Position numbers and translations under genes: made by a program
Shown here: piece by piece, positions 63,945 through 64,000 of the stretch
Layout: every line of letters begins with the position of its first letter
Position numbering within the stretch: position 1 is the first letter of the stretch
NCBI RefSeq assembly: GCF_050958605.1
Contig: NZ_JBJHDO010000001.1
Span: 186,001 to 250,000 of the forward strand
Length of the DNA: 64,000 nucleotides
Direction of reading: 5' to 3'
DNA from: G016756615 sp050958605
Lineage (GTDB): Bacteria; Pseudomonadota; Alphaproteobacteria; Rhizobiales; Rhizobiaceae
Notes under the pieces: model-generated
What the model saw: only the letters and a program-made list of their open reading frames with translations
Databases searched by the model: none
What the model was told of the DNA's origin: nothing

Positions 63945-64000
63945 TCAGCCTCGCATCAACAAGTCGACGACATCGTTGCGATGGAGCTGACCGACCGTCC
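63945..64000 (-). CDS. C-terminal end of a probable ProV-like ABC ATPase (cut by window edge)
   Basis: The frame ending TGA at 63945-63947 reads TVGQLHRNDVVDLLMRG, plausible as the end of the CBS region of a ProV/OpuA ATPase. It stops 2 bp before the permease start. The assignment rests mainly on position. Confidence 0.45.
   Translation of the reverse strand, partial: TVGQLHRNDVVDLLMRG

Overview
The window is high-GC DNA from an alphaproteobacterium, most likely a Hyphomicrobiales (Rhizobiales) member close to Mesorhizobium/Aminobacter. This rests on aerobic-type cob genes (cobG, cobN, cobE, cobW), the smo/mtl polyol operon, DUF1127 proteins and dispersed palindromic repeats of rhizobial type. 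No rRNA, tRNA or CRISPR array was recognised. Both edges cut genes: cobB on the left and a ProV-like ATPase on the right.

1-20.1 kb: cobalamin synthesis. Two face-to-face cobalamin riboswitches (15379-15552 minus, 15643-15807 plus) drive a leftward DUF1636-cobW-cobN-cobG-cobH-cobI-cobJ operon and a rightward cbtB-cbtA-cobU/P-cobO operon. Further left are cobK, cobL-cobE-cobM, cbiD, cobA and cobB on alternating strands, with start codons or 3' ends overlapping. cobD(cbiB) and cobC sit to the right. The methylase set mixes the aerobic pathway with CbiD, and no cobF is present here. A DUF559 nuclease gene inside a 61-bp inverted repeat lies between cobA and cobB. A 174-bp palindromic repeat is inserted in frame in cobG.

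20.1-32.5 kb: a glycosyltransferase, a SorC-type regulator, a DUF1127/LysR pair, then a polyol operon: smoEFGK (ABC importer), smoS, mtlK, a HAD phosphatase and an FGGY pentulokinase-like gene. Two 33-bp sites of identical geometry lie before the regulator and before smoE and are candidate operators.

32.5-39.2 kb: a signalling module. A CHASE2-class III nucleotide cyclase is translationally coupled to a 1233-residue FecR-TPR-beta-barrel protein. A small membrane protein resembling Pycsar effectors is divergent to them. This is the best candidate for an undescribed system.

39.2-46.5 kb: a BMP-type nucleobase/nucleoside ABC importer with a CodA-like deaminase, a small putative lipoprotein and a CAP-domain lipoprotein.

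46.5-56.4 kb: urease genes ureE-ureG (minus) divergent from ureF, ureD, ureA, ureB, ureC and a urea transporter, then a GntP permease, a YqhA protein and a HupE/UreJ metal permease.

56.7-64 kb: two choline-kinase-like phosphotransferases, a SAM methyltransferase, a dimethylglycine/sarcosine dehydrogenase-like flavoprotein and a fused double-permease betaine-type ABC transporter. Together they suggest uptake and breakdown of a methylated amine.
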